A stretch of DNA of 64,000 nucleotides from Rhabditophanes sp. KR3021 (taxonomy: Eukaryota > Nematoda > Chromadorea > Rhabditida > Alloionematidae). Shown here piece after piece: positions 61,501-64,000 of the stretch. The stretch is taken from assembly GCA_963281155.1 (NCBI GenBank), contig CAUJLY010000006.1, forward strand, positions 4,898,001 through 4,962,000, in the 5' to 3' direction. The notes under the pieces are model-generated. The model was not told the DNA's origin. It made no database searches and saw only the letters and a list, made by a program, of their open reading frames with translations. Numbering within the stretch: the stretch's first letter is position 1; every line of letters begins with the position of its first letter. The position numbers were made by a program, and so were the translations under genes.

Positions 61501-64000
61501 TGGATGAAATTTATAAGATAGTTTCGAATACCAAAAAGTGGTGGTACTTCTATATCATTCCTTTCATTTTAAAAATAAATTATAATTTACAAAAACGTTT
61601 CTGTGAGTTTGATTTTGTATTCTTAAATCAAAATTGGCAGATATTTCAAGCGAACCATCATTAAAGTTTATTTGTTTTAGGAATTAAACATGAATAAAAA
61701 TTAGTATCCTAATGCTTTTTAAATCAGAATTTACCCAAGTCTTCTGTGCGCTGATAATTCATTAGGCAGATGTAATTCAATGTAAATGCTTCAATAATAT
61801 ATTTATTAAAATAACAAATGATTGATTTCCACAATGGCTCCTATAAGATTAAGTATTTGCATATACGTTTAAGGAAAATTCAAATGCATATACCAGAATA
61901 ATGAGCCCATTCATTTTGCCGTATAATTTGTTTCTACTTTTGATCATATGGCATATATTAGGAAAGGATAACAAAGGTTATGTGGGCAATTTAGATAAAT
62001 TTGTTATAGTCATTCTTCGCAAAAGGAATTAATTAATATATACATGCAGCAAGAAGCCTTAAGAAAATCATTTGCATATTTAAAAGGTATTTAGTTTATG
62101 TACCACATATCCAACGTTGAATTCCATTTAAATTACAAATAATTATGACTTTGCATTTATGGAGTCTAAACAATCTATGATAAAAGGTACCGAAGCCATG
62201 TGTTACGTGTTTTTTTATCTTTGATAGTTACTTGATTACCTCTTTATTTAAATCTCAAAAATCGAAATTAATATATGTTCAAGACAAAATTAAATATTAA
62301 CGTTTAGTAAATCAAGAAAACAAAAGAGAACATATTTGATTATAACATAGTTCAGTACTTATCTTTCAAGTTTGTGGAAAATATATTCTCAACTTATAAA
62401 AATATTTCAAGAATCCTTTCACTTGAACAAGTAACATCAAATTGCAATATACCCATAACGTTTGGTTGTCAAATTTAAGATTTAATCATTTGCGCTATAT
62501 GTTGGAACTTGACAAGAAAATAATGTATACATATTTAATGCTAATCACCCTTACCAATCAGATTCGCCTTATTAATTAAAGTTAATCGTACCAAAACCGA
62601 CGCTTCAATTCTTATCTTACTAGCACAACCTTTCAATGACTTGGGATGTTTGTTTGTAGCTGTAAGACTAATAATGGTGGTAATGATCATTTGATAAGAA
62701 ATGGTCACTTATTTTGTTTTGAATCAGTATCGTTTAATATCAAAGAATTCCTAGTTATACGATTTAATTTCACAAAATAGTTATTAACATGTAAATTTGT
62801 TGATTAATATTTTTATATTATTGTTTATGTTATAAAACATCTTTAAATAGTAATTAATATGCATACATATATCTTTGTTAGAATGTAAATTAACATCTTC
62901 CCGCTAAAAAATCAACATCTTTACACTCATCACACTTATTTTTACCTTCATTAAAACAATGTGATAAAGTTGTATTTATGTTTATTTTTAACTGCACTCA
63001 AATACCAATAATATTTCTTGATTGCGAATTAGATATCTTGATTGCCCAAGAAAATGATTAATTGGCACATCGTAAATCAACAATATGCAAGATGACGTTT
63101 TACAGAACCAAATCATAGTTAATCCGATAAAAGTCTGTTTATTCTTGTTAAATTAAATACTTTTAGAAAAGTTTATACTATACATTAAAAGCCTTAACTA
63201 TATATCTGCTTATTTTCGCAACACGTTACTTATTTTGATTCACTTAGTTTGTAAGTATATTTTTACTTTATAAAATAATGAATTAAAACGGTTTAAATGA
63301 TTCGCATAATTCATATGCTTAAAAATACTTAAGATGGCAAATATTGCTTCGCATGAGTATTTAGTGGAATGCAGATTGCCAAATATTTTATTTATTATTC
63401 TTAAAAACGGCAAAAAATATTTAAACATTTACTTTGATATGATATTAGAATTTTTGAATATAATAGTTGTTAGTGGCATTGTTTAAATAATCATTATAAA
63501 ACATAAATATATACACTTATACTATACTTCAAATTTTTTTCTTTTTTATACTGATAGTTAGTTTTGTTTTATGTTTTAACGGAAATACTCCAAAACTAGT
63601 ATTCATAAAATATTGCATATTAATTAACACAAACATATATTATATCATGCAAGAGATGATATACAAAATCTCCTTAATAATGATATAATACTTTTCTCAT
63701 ACTCCTCAAAAAACAGTTCCTTTTATAATTTTTAATATGCATTGATAATCTGTGTCATAATAAGAAAACTTTGTAATATAAACAAAAGCTTAATTTAGGT
63801 ATTAAGTACGTAAGATCTGTCGCACTTCTTTCTTTAACCCGTCTTCACACCTTGATATCGGTCTTAGACATCACATATCATCGGTAGCTTCAAAACGTTT
63901 AAAATCTTTGTCAAAGATTATCCTATGTGCAAATGTTTGACTAAGATCCTAATGTCCACATACGTGTGTGCATAATCTGCTTATTTAATAGTGTGTGACA
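55523..64000. other. 8.5 kb gene-free AT-rich region
   Basis: No coding region I can support. The longest open frames (57741-57929 +, 58408-58599 +, 55739-56047 -, 58991-59251 -, 60258-60515 -) are short and lack motifs, splice sites or composition unlike the background. No tRNA, rRNA or snRNA signature was recognised by eye. It may be regulatory flank or intronic sequence of a gene beyond the window. Confidence 0.5.

Noticed and set aside
1..64000. CRISPR array, bacterial operon, phage or plasmid features
   Set aside because: Gene structure with spliceosomal introns and nematode-specific families shows eukaryotic nuclear DNA; no such arrays are present.

Overview
This is a 64 kb, strongly AT-rich piece of nuclear DNA from a nematode. 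The evidence is two cuticle collagens of the ROL-6/SQT-1 type, a supplementary-type nuclear hormone receptor, a two-pore potassium channel (TWK), a TIL-domain secreted protein, a small intracellular lipid-binding protein, an EGL-17-like FGF, short (38-60 bp) GT..AG introns, and TTTCAG/TTTTAG acceptors just upstream of several start codons, as expected for spliced-leader trans-splicing. I cannot name the species. Low GC, short introns and long gene-free stretches fit several clades, including low-GC clade IV worms.

Layout, left to right: an 815-aa UPF1-like SF1 helicase (1167-3687, -); a 5 kb gap with one decayed coding fragment near 6.9-7.2 kb; a two-TM small protein (8677-9066, +); cuticle collagen 1 (9369-10547, -); a Thr-rich, probably GPI-anchored protein (12310-12746, +); a 1044-aa secreted fibronectin-III protein whose end resembles the membrane-proximal part of R3 receptor tyrosine phosphatases but has no phosphatase domain (14185-18037, -); a nuclear hormone receptor (21252-23014, -) divergent from cuticle collagen 2 (23795-25043, +); the nuclear exoribonuclease XRN2 (25225-28163, -), convergent with collagen 2; and an 8 kb gene desert.

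The right half holds a peptide-type GPCR (36176-37436, +), an FGF (39001-39820, +), an unknown multi-TM protein (40636-41747, -), a fatty-acid-binding protein (42178-42594, -), a WDR68/DCAF7 (SWAN) WD40 protein with a long glutamine-rich head (43985-45784, +), a K2P channel with two cytoplasmic FN3 repeats (45835-47816, -), a two-domain TIL protein (49185-49715, +), a G12/13-class G-alpha (51455-53342, +), a small secreted protein (54713-55042, +) and about 8.5 kb with no supportable gene.

There is no operon and no mobile element with coding capacity. Functionally the window mixes cuticle structure, signalling (FGF, GPCR, G-alpha, NHR, K2P) and nuclear RNA metabolism (XRN2, helicase), which looks like ordinary gene neighbourhood rather than a pathway. 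The observations most worth a second look are the K2P-FN3 fusion, the phosphatase-less RPTP-like ectodomain, single-base frame breaks in two otherwise conserved genes (WDR68 and G-alpha), an inverted pair of dispersed repeats 24 kb apart, and a likely missed upstream exon of the K2P gene. Exon boundaries were worked out by hand from reading frames and GT..AG sites.
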